A stretch of 64,000 nt of DNA, taken from the NCBI GenBank assembly GCA_025526935.1, contig JAHLKD010000077.1, positions 1 through 64,000 of the forward strand, given 5' to 3'. Positions 49,167-59,552 of the stretch are shown piece after piece. The DNA is from Cladochytrium replicatum. Lineage: Eukaryota > Chytridiomycota > Chytridiomycetes > Cladochytriales > Cladochytriaceae. Within the stretch, counting starts at the first letter, position 1. Each line of letters begins with the position of its first letter. Both the position numbers and the translations under genes were made by a program. Under the pieces are notes generated by a model that was given only the letters and a program-made list of their open reading frames with translations, searched no databases and had not been told where the DNA came from.

Positions 49167-52100
49167 ATGGGTTCAGGATCGAATGACGCCACATCTTCGC
49201 GGCCGAAGCCATTCACCGGTAAAACGCTGCAGGATTTCGATCTGTACATGGAACAAGTGCAGACTTACGCAAACTTACGTGCCGGTGCTGGCACTATGCT
49301 TCTCCAAGAACCAATGGCTCTTCCTGATAGTCCGAATTACGAAGCGGAAGGAAATCGCCCACAGCGTCCGATAGTCATCGCCGGAGCTGCTGGCGGAGCT
49401 GCTAACGAAGCACGAGCACAATGGGAAGCAGAACTACGTGAACATTTGGCGATCGTCACACACAACAGTCACTTACGTACGCAATATCGTGCTGAGATGC
49501 AAGATTACCGTGCACAACAAGCGGACAATAACGTCGCAGTTGGAATTCTATGCGAATGTTTCCCAAAACGCGACATGAATCGAGTCAGAGCTTATGCGTC
49601 AGCAAAGGGCAAAGTCGATGGACTTCGCCGAATTTTCAGTGCTGGCGGTCAAGCTCCGATCGAATCGTCTATGTGGGAGCAACGGCTGGTAGATCTGAAA
49701 TGTACGAACGGTCAGTCGGCAGAAAGCGTTCAGCAGTTTGTGACTGACCTCACTGAATTGTTCGAACTCAAACTGAACTCTTTACCAGACGAACTCGTAA
49801 TCAAGGATCTACTAAACCGGTTAGTCGCAAAAATCACGATGCAGACAATTGAACTACGGACCATTGTACCTTTTCTCGGAAAAATAATCACTTCTGCGTA
49901 TGCCGAATTGGAACCAGCGTTAACACAAGATCCAATTGATGCTGCAAATCCGAATGCTCTGCGACCATTCCACCAAAAGCCAACGCATTACTTCGAAACA
50001 GTGTCAAATATCTTGACCGACCTCAACCAATTGGTCCAACTCAACGTCACCATGGATGCCGGTGGGCCCAATGGGACAAAAAAGGCCATGAAGGCAAAGG
50101 CAAAGAAAGCGAAGGCGAAAGCGAAAGCCAAGGTTGTGAAGTCGGAGGATATTTGTACCTTGCATCTGAACTCGTCTCACACCAATGCTCAATGCCGTAA
50201 GCAGGGTGCCCCGGGTGGGCTCAAGCAGTAGCGGTGGGAGTAGCAGTTCCACTCGGACCAGGCAGTCGCAGGACTCCAGGTTGTCCACATCTTCTTCTTC
50301 AAAGAAGACAGATCTCACATGCAACTTCTCTGGCAAACGAGGACACAAGCAGTCGGCGTGTAAACACTATCTCACTGCAAAGAGTCTTTGTTTAGACACG
50401 GATTATCGTGCATTCATTGCCAGCCGTGGCGATGCAGGCGATGATTTGTCGGAGGACGAGTCTACCGCCAAACCGGTGTTGACCAAGAAGGTAATCTTTG
50501 ACCTTACCCAACCTACTTCTGTTGATGAAGATGCTGACACATACATCGGAAATATGTTTTCGATAGTGAACGCACACTCGGCACAGAAGGTTGTCCATGT
50601 ACATGTTCAAGCAAAGGATCATGTGGGTTTGCTTGATACAGGCGCAACTGTTTGGATGACACCTAATCGTCATGCCTTTAGTTCACTGACGTATACGAAT
50701 GACGAGGACGTGGTGGAACTAGCGGATAGTCATACAATTCCAGTTTGTGGTTTTGGAGATGTATCTGTAGTTTTACCCAATGGGCGAATTAAGATAATAC
50801 ACAACACACTTTATGTTCCTGATCTCGAAGACACACTTGCATCAGTGTGTAGTATCATTGGAGACTCCGGGAACATTGTGAGTTTCACCAAAGACAAGGT
50901 TATCCTCACGCATGGTGATACGGATGAACACGTTATTATTGGGCGACGGGAAAGAGATTTGTACTATCTCTATGCTGATGTTAGTACCGTCGGAACTCAC
51001 CAACCGCGGCATGTGATTGCTCAACGAGCTAAAGCAGTAGCGGTATCCGCAGAAGGTCTCGATCAGTTGATGGACTTTACGTCCGGTGTACAATCTTCTT
51101 ACGCGATGGGTCTTGATGTAATGTCAGACAACAGCATTCGTCAAACCAACGATGATGAATGTCAACGAGCATCTCAAGATACAGTTGGAGTGAGCACCAA
51201 CTTATCGCCAGTGACAGTACACGAACTTGCAAAGTTACACCAGCAGTTTGGTCACATCCACTTACGGACGATCTTTCGAACGGCAGAGAAGCTCAACATC
51301 AAAATGCCCAAGGTTGAACCAGATGCATTCAATCTTGTCAACAAATCGATTATGCAGAATTGTTTGGTCTGTAGTCGCACAAAGCTGAAGCAGAAGCCGA
51401 TTTATTCTACAATAAGTCGAGCTCCGAGGAAACTTTTCCGTCTGTTTTCCGACGTCGTACGTTTAATCTACGACGGACAGAAGAAGAGATATTGGCAGAT
51501 CAATGTCGACGAACAACCTCGTTTCATCACAATCTACTTCCTGAATCGAAAGAGTGATGCGGTGGATAGTATGATTCGACATATTGCTGATGTGGAAAAT
51601 TGCAATCACCCATTACACGTTGCTGAACTACGTTCCGATTCAGGAGAATTGATTACGAAACGGTTGATCCAATGGTGCAATACCAAGATTCCTCGCATCC
51701 ACGTCCACCAAGCTCCTCCGTCAGTAAAGGAACTCGATGGTCTATCAGAGCAGAATATACAATCGATCAAGTATATGTCGGACGCGATGCTGCTACAAGC
51801 TGGACTACCACGAACACTTCAATTCGTGCAACTCTCCATCCTATACGCTGCGGTCGTCAAGAACGCTACTTTCCATTCAGCTGTGAATGCGATTCCGTAC
51901 TGTGCTTACCTTGACAAGCGGATAGATTTGGCAACTATCCACGCCTTTGGAACACTTGTTAGTTTGTGGATCTCACACGAACAAAGGTTGGCGCGCAGAA
52001 TCCGAGACAAGTCTGAACTAGGTCTGTTTCTAGGATACAAGGGTGAAGACCTGAAGATCGTCATAGCACTCAATTTTCGGACAAACACAATAGGCAAATA

Positions 52101-54352
52101 CTTCCATGTTACGTTCCACGAGGGAGTTTTTGTTGGTTATAATCCTACCCGACAGTTACTCGACGATCTTACGGTACAATATCCACTGAAGGCCGGGACA
52201 TATTTCGATGTTGATCAAATACCAACCGGGGATCAGGGGGTGCAAGAGACGACTGTTGAGTTTGTCTCAGACAATTTCCCGATTTCTACCGTTGCAGACG
52301 AAGAAATCGATGAGGATATGAACGACCACCCCATATATTACCGCTTAGAAGAAGCCGGTGACATGCATGTTGTTGAACATTTACATGGACTAGACGATGA
52401 TGACCCAAACGATGCTGATTATGATCCAAATGCTGATTTATCGACTCCACAATCCATTACTGAAGAATCTCCAAATTTGTCTTCCGTATCTCCTGTAGAG
52501 GAATATGATGCACAACTCGAAAGTGATCTTCAATTCATTGGAGAAGATGTCGACGAAGCGTATGCAGCAAGAAAACGAAAACGTCAAGCAAGTGCAAATT
52601 TGTCGAACGCCAAAAGGAAACAAAATTCCTTGTTTACCCGATCCGTTCCTTATATCGATTGGACCCTCAAGGCCGATTCCTCATATCCAACACAACCAAT
52701 TGCGAATGGAAATATACGGACTGCACCAAAGACTCTTCGTGAGGCTTTATCACGATCCGATGAGGCTCCATTCTGGTTAGCGGCGATGAAGGAGGAAGTC
52801 ACACAACTAGTCGGCAACAATACTTGGGCCGAAACGTTTTTACCTGATGGACGGGGTTTAGTATTGGGCAAATGGGTTTTCACATATAAGCTTGACGAAC
52901 ATGGCAATATCACTCGATTCAAAGCACGTTGGGTCGTACGAGGATTTTCACAGATTGAAGGATTGGATTTTGATGAAACCTATTCTCCAGTTACAAAAAC
53001 GTCCACGATCCGTTTTCTGATTGCATTAGCAGCATTAGTCGGCATGATAATATTCCAGTTTGATATCAAGGGTGCATATCTCAATGCGATACTGGAAGAA
53101 GAGAACTACGTCGAACTCCCTCATGGTTTCGGACGAGTAGATTTCCGGAATCGACCCATCGTCTGCAGACTTATCAAAAGTCTGTACGGTCTACACCAGG
53201 CAGCTCGAGAATGGTACAAAACTCTTTGGAAACAATATCTCAGTGTTGGTTTTGTGAGGAATATTGCAGACATCTGTCATTTCTGGCGATACAATCCAAC
53301 AAATAATACCCGCGAACACACTACCGTTCATGTCGATGATATACTACATTTTTCCACAGATCCAAACGCATATCATCGGTTTCAGACCGATTTGGAAACT
53401 TCGTTCACAGTAGGCAGTACTTCGAAAGGCGAAATGGATTCTGAAAATGGAGTTATTGCAGACAACGGAAGGATATTTCCTTAGCAATGCATTGTATGTA
53501 AAGAACATTCTCAAAGAAGCGAATTTATGGGGTACCAACATCAAACCGACCAAAACACCGATGTCAAAATCATATATCTTTGATGAGACCACACCAACAC
53601 TGTCCGATGCCGAGACAACACAATTTCGATCAATGTTAATGAAGATATCGTACGTGGCGACTAAGACACGACCGGATATTTCATACGCAGTCAATATTTT
53701 GGCACAACATCAGATTGATCCTCGACAGTCAGAATCAAAGGCTCTCTATCGATTACAACGATATTTACTCGGTACTTGGGATTACGGTTTACACTATACA
53801 CGGACTGGTATCACGTCTCCGACGCTAAGACCCGACGGTCTCTACATGTTTGATTCGGCTAACAACCCACAAGGTTATGCCGATGCAGACTGGGCGGGCG
53901 ATGCAGATAGATACTCACGAACCGGTTACGTGGTAATGTTTGCTAATGCGGCAATCAGTTGGCAGTCGATTCGACAACAGACTATTGCAGCCTCGTCGTC
54001 GGAAGCGGAACTGTATGCGCTGAACGAACTATCGCGTGAGATGAAGTGGATGAAAAATCTTATGACGGGTATCGGAATTACGTTGTTCAATCCGCTCCGT
54101 TTATGGCAAGACAATCAATCCACCGAGTCTATCGCAAACAATCTGTTCAACAACAAACGGACTAAACACATGGACGTTCGCGAGAGATTTGTGAATCTCC
54201 AAGTTGAACAGAAACATCAGGAGTTACACCATATGGATACTTCTGATATGATCGCGGACATCTTAACTAAACCTCTTGGAAGTAAATTATACCTTAAACA
54301 CAGGGGCTCGTTGGGGCTAGTCAGTCAGTCTTCACTTAATATACTATCTTGA
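49167..54352 (+). pseudogene. Copia-A Gag-Pol polyprotein, two frameshifts (A8)
   Basis: ATG at 49167 (MGSGSND). Gag ends early at about 50231 because of an extra G in GGTGGGCTC, the same change as in A6. The remaining Gag, protease (DTGA), integrase and reverse transcriptase (HVDDILHF) are open in the next frame to 53484. There an extra A near 53424 (AAGG to AAAGG) shifts the frame, and RNase H completes to the TGA at 54352. The zinc knuckle reads CNFSGKRGH, losing a zinc ligand as in A7. The integrase motif reads LSEQN instead of LSERN, keeping the Glu. Only two indels separate this copy from a full frame. Confidence 0.88.
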
Positions 54353-54479
54353 ACGACCGACTGGCGATGTCCATACAACTCACCTTTATTTCAATAGAAT
54401 ATCAACTTCAGCATTTACAGAAAGTTATGATCGGTTGAGTGACACTCTCGGTTGTACCTATCTAATGACTGAGGGGGTG

Positions 54480-55078
54480 TGTTAAGTATTTCGATTGATG
54501 GACTTCGCCAATCCAGTCATTGATAGTACAAAAACACAAACGCCCGATATACAGAAATGTCACTCTTCACCGAGCAACATTTCCAGCTATTGAACTAAAG
54601 CATATAGATGATGATCTATTACGAGTTTGGATACCTCCGGGTATTTCTTCATGGGTTATATTTATTGCGGCCATAGGTATAGTAAACTGTCATTACTTTT
54701 CTATCATCCACTTGTAGAAGTGAAGCCCGGATCAGATCAGAGCAAAGGTTTACATATGATTAACGCGTTCGTGGGAATCATGTGTGAGAACAATACTGTT
54801 GAGGAGAGCTAGATCTCACACACAGCTTAGCATGATTATGCTTTGCTACGCCTGTGAGAAGAAGAGTAAAACCTTATCGCTGCGATCCAGATCTTCCGGA
54901 AGGAAAAGCCAAAACGACAGTATACTTATTTAAGGAGCCTGTGGCGATGCACACAAGGAGCATTCTCTTGCGCTAGCACTTGTGACTCGCAATCTTCTTT
55001 ATTCATCTCTTAGCAACATTAACCCGTGAATTAACAACACACACAACCTAAGGATCCAGACCACAGCTTTGTTCAACA
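54480..55078 (+). repeat. Copia-A 3' LTR (A8)
   Basis: This is a complete 599 bp LTR preceded by GAGGGGGTG and followed directly by B5 pol sequence (CACATGGATG). Confidence 0.93.
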
Positions 55079-55264
55079 CACATGGATGTTCGCGAAAAGT
55101 TTGTGAATCTTCAAATTGAGCAGAAGCAGCGGGAACTCAGAGATATTGATACTGAGAACCAAATTGCTGATATTTTCACAAAACCCTTGAAATTCAAATT
55201 ATTTTCAAAATTCACACGCGCACTTGGTCTTACATGTCAATCTGATTTGACCCTTGTTGACTAA
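55079..55264 (+). pseudogene. Copia-B RNase H C-terminal tail (B5)
   Basis: Codons HMDVREKFVNLQIEQ through ADIFTKPL to the stop at 55264 match the ends of B1 and B3. The rest of the element lies upstream of the A8 insertion and is not present in this window in continuous form. Confidence 0.88.
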
Positions 55265-55348
55265 TACATACATTACCAACAAACAGACGTGCGACTCAAC
55301 ACTCATACCAATATCCTCATTGTCTACCGCAGCTTTGACTGTGGGGTG

Positions 55349-55598
55349 TGTTGATGCATGCACATATATGGAACTAGCTACTCCAGTCTTCATCCACTAC
55401 CGACGCTGAGGGGAAATAGCCTTACCAGAGACGTCTGGGACAAGTTCATGCGTAATCATACATTACATGAAAGAACTGGCATTTCTAACTATTGGTCATG
55501 AAGACATCCTCCTTTACTCATTGGAATCTAGTAGAGTTCTGAGAGTGATCATGCGTTTGAGAAAGAATGTGATGCTAATCAGTTTGATGCTGACAGTA
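55349..55598 (+). repeat. Partial Copia-B 3' LTR (B5)
   Basis: It starts TGTTGATGC after the purine run GTGGGGTG and is cut at 55598 by the A9 LTR. Confidence 0.88.
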
Positions 55599-56227
55599 TG
55601 TTGAACAAAGCTGTGGTCTGGATCCTCAGGTTGTGTGTGTTGTTAATTCACGGGTTAATGTTGCTAAGAGATGAATAAAGAAGATTGCGAGTCACAAGTG
55701 CTAGCGCAAGAGAATGCTCCTTGTGTGTATTGCCACAGGCTCCTTAAATAAGTGTACTGTTGTTTTGGCTTTTCCTTCCGGAAGACCTGGATCGCAGCGA
55801 TAAGGTTTGACTCTTCTTCTCACAGGCGTAGCGAAGCATAATCATGCTAAGCTGTGCGTGAGATCTAGCTCTCCTCAACATGTTCTCACACATGATTCCC
55901 ACGAACGCGTTAATCATATGTAAACCTTTGCTGTGATCTGATCCGGGCTTCACTTCTACAAGTGGATGATAGAAAAGTAATGACAGTTTACTATACCTAT
56001 GGCTGCAATAAATATAACCCATGAAGAAATAACCGGAGGTATCCAAACTCGTAATAGATCATCATCTATATGCTTTAGTTCAATAGTTAGAAATGTTGCT
56101 CAGTGAAGAGTGACATTTCTGTATATTGGGCGTTTGTGTTTTTGTACTATCAATGACTGGATTGGCCAAGTCCATCAATCGAAATACTTAACACACCCCC
56201 TCAGTCATTAGATAGGCACAACCGAGA
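55599..56227 (-). repeat. Copia-A 3' LTR plus polypurine tract (A9 remnant)
   Basis: The LTR occupies 55599-56193 and carries a short internal deletion near 55880. It is followed by the polypurine-tract complement and about 25 bases of 3' internal sequence, ending at GCACAACCGAGA. No pol sequence remains, so A9 is almost entirely lost. This is the right boundary of the copia array. Confidence 0.9.
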
Positions 56228-56943
56228 TGTCAGGGAAGTATTATAGAATACATTCCTTTAACATTCCGGCTAAGAAGACGGGCCAGTATCTTCCCACGAC
56301 AAACATTACCAACACCATGCCTCGAACTAGAAAGAGGTGAGCTTTGAAACAATCCAAACCATCATCTGAAAGAGAATCAAGTGCAGAACCGGTGACTGCA
56401 CCTGAAGCATCTCTGGGGATCAGGTTCTGAAGTGGATGAAGCAGAAGTAGGCCATGATGTCAAATCGACAGATGTCAAATCGACTGCTCCTTCAATCAAA
56501 CCGGCGTGACGTGGTACTAAAGGAGATATTGGCTATTTACTCGTTGACAGACTCTGTCCTGCTTCAGACATACGACTTTGGTATCGAAAATTCAAAGCAA
56601 GAAGCCACAGCTACGACTTGGAGCACTTCAGGTCCAGGTCGGGTCCTGGTGTCAGAGGTGACCCAAGTTAAACCCTTATTTTGGGTGGTGTTTGTCCAGG
56701 CACCCGCCAGGTCACTGCGGGTAGGAGTGATATACAGGGACCCAAAGTGGTTGAAACCTGTACCTGACCCTGACCCGCCAGGTTTTTGCTGCTCAGGAGA
56801 GGAGTGATTTGAACTTGAGTTAGAACACGCTTGATATTTACATGAACACTTTGTGTCTGTGTGGAACAGCCCAAATCAGCTTCTTTATCTGGTTCATATC
56901 GTCAGGGTCCCGTTGGTTACATCCTTTGCCAACCCAGTCCTGA
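56228..56943 (+). other. Unassigned repetitive sequence
   Basis: No supported gene is seen. The stretch starts TGTCAGGGAAGTATTAT at the exact A9 boundary, an LTR-like terminus, but no matching second copy exists in the window. Around 56630-56795 it turns GC-rich with repeated and partly inverted CCAGGT, GGGTCC and CCTGACCC motifs, as in terminal repeats of non-autonomous elements. Confidence 0.3.
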
Positions 56944-57222
56944 TGAATACGAGATGTACTCAAGTATGATATAATTGTCAGCAGCAAACTGATTAGCATC
57001 ACATTCTTTCTCAAACGCGTGATCACTCGCAGAACTCTACTAGATTCCAATGAGTAAAGGAGGATGTCTTCATGACCAATAGTTAGGAATGCCAGTTCTT
57101 TCATGGAATGTATGATTACGCATGAACTTGTCCCAGAAGTCTCTGGTAAGGCTATATCCCCTCCGTGTCAATAGTATATGAAGAGTGGAGTAGCTAGTTC
57201 CATTTATGTGCATGCATCAACA
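56944..57222 (-). repeat. Degraded Copia-B LTR fragment
   Basis: On the minus strand it begins TGTTGATGCATGCACAT at 57222 and follows the B LTR for about 280 bp with scattered changes, ending in the ATCTCGTAT-like region. It is more diverged than other B LTRs here, so it is an older insertion. Confidence 0.85.
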
Positions 57223-57467
57223 TAGTATACAAAATAGACGATAGAGTACCTCACTGCTCCGGAATCACCTAGTCTGCATTTGTTGTGTGTGCTGTTTCCC
57301 TCGTTGGATGCCTCTGAAATTCGGGGGACTGGCAGACTTTGCTTCCGTGTCAAGCGGATGACTGTCCACCAGTCTTTGGCTTGCGTCGGACACTGCCTTA
57401 CGCTTTGGTTTAACAAAGGTAGCGTCCATTTTTGTTGTGGTGTGGCTGGAACGTTATAGACTCTAAG
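57223..57467. other. No gene seen
   Basis: No coding signal, LTR or RNA gene is recognised between the old B LTR and the tandem repeat. Confidence 0.5.
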
Positions 57468-57620
57468 TGTCCAGGTGGAAAGAAATCACAGCTCTCGAGG
57501 TCTGTCATGGTAGAAATTGTTTGTTACAGAACTTATGTTGTTACTTGTGTCCGGGTGGACAGAAAGTACAGCTCTCTAAGTTTGTTGTGATAGAAATTGT
57601 TTATTACAAATCTTATATTG
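57468..57620 (+). repeat. Imperfect tandem duplication, two 73 bp units
   Basis: Units at 57468-57540 and 57548-57620 share TGTCC-GGTGGA-AGAAA, ACAGCTCTC and TAGAAATTGTTT-TTACA in the same order, separated by 7 bases. They differ at about a fifth of positions. Confidence 0.8.
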
Positions 57621-57691
57621 CATCTTCTTGGAAAGTGTCCAAATTTCTAAACTCCAGTTCAGCCAAATCAACTCCAAATGACTCTAAGCAC

Positions 57692-57780
57692 AACGACACC
57701 GATTGGAGTATCAAACACACGCTCTCCAGACACAAACCAATGACACCAATTGCAGTATCACACACATGCTCTCCAAACAA
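57692..57780 (+). repeat. Imperfect short direct repeat, two ~42 bp units
   Basis: The units start AACGACACCGATTGGAGTAT (57692) and AATGACACCAATTGCAGTAT (57739) and continue in parallel to the CTCTCCA-ACA motif. The region is rich in ACTCCA/ACACCA words. No protein function is suggested. Confidence 0.65.
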
Positions 57781-57914
57781 CGACTCCAGACACGAATCCG
57801 CTGTCACTCAAACACTCAACTCACAATAAATGTGGCTCAATGTGATGATTATCTTCAATCAAGCTGATGTCCGTAGAAATCCGGGCAACCTAACATGTTG
57901 TTAACATTTGCAGG

Positions 57915-58170
57915 CTGGATGGAACTATGTTCATGTGTATCAAGCACTTTGGTGTACCGTGTACAAGGACAGCACCTGTTTACGCTATATTGATGATATG
58001 TTACACAGCCTTAAAGGTTGTTCTTTATCAAAATAGACCTGCGTGAGGCATACTACAGTGTTCTTGTTCGCCTGGATGAGCAAACCAAATTTGGACATTT
58101 TGTGTACAATGTATCAGGATTGCTCTGACCCTGGCTTGAGATTCTTCGACCTTTTGGTCACAGAAACTTA
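57915..58170 (+). pseudogene. Ty3/gypsy reverse transcriptase remnant
   Basis: Short frames read DGTMFMCIKHFGV (compare the family's KDGTWRMCVDYR motif), then YIDDMLHSLKGCSL, then KIDLREAYYSVLVRLDEQTK and FGHFVYNVSGL. These follow the order of the Ty3/gypsy reverse transcriptase N-terminal half. At least two frameshifts and a TGA at 58126 interrupt them. This is family-level recognition from motifs; the rest of the element is not visible, so it is an old fragment. Confidence 0.7.
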
Positions 58171-58669
58171 CGCCTGCAGAGTGTAACAAACCTGATCATG
58201 AACATGAGTTGCTGGCATTCGTCGAAAATCTCTCAAAACAAAACTGTCACATAGTGCTCAATGGCAATGTAATTGCTCACTCTGATCATTTTTCAGCTCC
58301 AAATTTCAACAACAGCAGCATCTATAGCCTTGCAAGATCCGTAAGCTGCGTGCCTGTTGGCTTGATAGGCAAACTGATTTTTGCAATCTGAATGCTTCAA
58401 CTCGGTCAACCAGAAGGTATATCCAATCTATTATTAAAAGGGTCTAATTGTGTTCAACAGAGCCTTTATTTTCTTTTTTGACAAATAGCTTTGAGCAAAG
58501 ATACAAGTTGTAGCTTTTGTGAGGTTGATCCTCATCAAGCATTAACTTTTCTCTTGTCCAATTTAATGTACACCATGATTGGTTTTTAGCATTTAAACCA
58601 ATTTTTTATTGTTATCTGACAATATGACAAAAATACGGAATCAAACCACCTGTCATATCTGCATGGATG
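58171..58669. other. No gene seen; AT-rich downstream region of cobU
   Basis: There are a few short frames but none with recognisable features. AT-rich runs at 58460-58660 are consistent with the 3' untranslated region of the minus-strand gene starting at 58670. No specific polyadenylation signal is certain. Confidence 0.4.
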
Positions 58670-59552
58670 CTAGTTGACAGCCAGGGTAGCAGCAGCGTCA
58701 AGCTGCTTTAGATCAAGAGCAAGTCCAGCAACCATGAAGTAAGCTCGTTCAGCAACCTTTCCAATATCTTGATTGATTTTTCCCAAAGTATCTCGATAGT
58801 ACCGGCTGAGTTTGTATTGCGGGACAATACCCATACCAACTTCGTTGGCGACAAAAATAAGCGTCACGACTGGCCCCCCGTGTTTGGGTTGGCCAATGTT
58901 CATTGCTTCCTGCTGAGCTGCGGTGATCGCCCGTCGGATTTCGTCCCTCGCAGCAGAGTCGTAGGCTTTGCTCCATTGCACCGACTCATCGTCAAGCTCT
59001 TCGCCTTTCGGCATTGGAGGAACACCGTCTCCATCATCAGGATCCGGAGAAAGTGACTGACTGGCATCGATATGACGACCGTGAACATCAGTGGTTGACG
59101 CGCCACCAGATCTTCCGCGGTACGACATGTAGTTCGCAAGCCAAACAGTAAGACAATCGATAACAATAGCGTCCGCGCCTTGATCTCTAACAGCCTTTCG
59201 TACAGCGGCGGTGAGACGCTGCGGCTCCTCAATCGTAGTCCAACGGGTCACTTTGCCAGCCACCCTCCGATCTTCAACGTGCTTCTCGATACGGTCGCGC
59301 ATCTCGGGGTCGGAGCGCTTAGCGGTGGCAATGTAACTGACGCGAGGAACTGGATCATCGGCACCGTTTCCATCAGCAGCGAGGACAGGCACTCTGTTGC
59401 TTGCCGGGGCTGAGGAGGCTAGCCGCTCAGCAAACGAAGACTTTCCCGATCGCGCACCTCCTACGACTAGCACCTACAACGGATCACCACTGGTCAGCGC
59501 GCACACAATTCTCGGGTTTGAATCGCAAATTTACCACTCGGACAAGCGACAT
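58670..59552 (-). CDS. cobU: Adenosylcobinamide kinase / cobinamide-phosphate guanylyltransferase (CobU family)
   Basis: CobU-family enzymes phosphorylate adenosylcobinamide and transfer GMP to it in nucleotide-loop assembly or salvage of cobalamin (B12). The 273-residue model has two exons: ATG at 59552, exon 1 59535-59552 (MSLVRV), a 61 bp intron, exon 2 58670-59473. The frame at 59473 opens with GTG right after TTGTAG, so a bare start there is unlikely in a eukaryote; the spliced start restores a first beta strand before the P-loop. Visible motifs: P-loop GGARSGKS (11-18), SYIATA, DPEMRDRIEKH with the family's guanylated His at about 71, DCLTVWLAN (112), NEVGMGIVP (216), a GKINQDIGKVAERA helix and AGLALDLK. 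An acidic Gly/Asp/Ser insertion at about 124-166 makes it longer than the ~180-residue bacterial enzymes. No mitochondrial presequence is evident. It is divergent from the TraB gene. Confidence 0.88.
59474..59534 (-). other. Spliceosomal intron in cobU
   Basis: On the minus strand the donor is GTG then GTAAAT, the branch-like GCTGACC lies about 20 bases before the acceptor TTGTAG, and the phase is 0. The 61 bp length matches an intron in the cyclophilin-like gene nearby. Splicing joins MSLVRV to VLVVGGARSGKS. Confidence 0.75.

Larger units (their letters stand above)
48999..55078 (+). mobile_element. Copia-A copy A8, 5' LTR mostly lost
   Basis: Only the last 117 bp of the 5' LTR (48999-49115) remain, abutting the 5' end of inverted B4. 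Internal region 49116-54479 and the 3' LTR 54480-55078 are present. The right flank is Copia-B RNase H sequence (B5). Without its U3 and TATA region the element has no evident promoter of its own. It belongs to the A6-A9 variant group. Confidence 0.93.

Noticed and set aside
57467-57829. A 120-codon frame across the tandem repeats
   Set aside because: It opens with a non-ATG codon in repeats that diverge without frame preservation, and no motif is seen.
58670-59473. cobU as bacterial contamination or a bare GTG-start gene
   Set aside because: GTG is not a normal eukaryotic start, and a well-formed intron joins an upstream ATG exon in phase; flanking genes look fungal.
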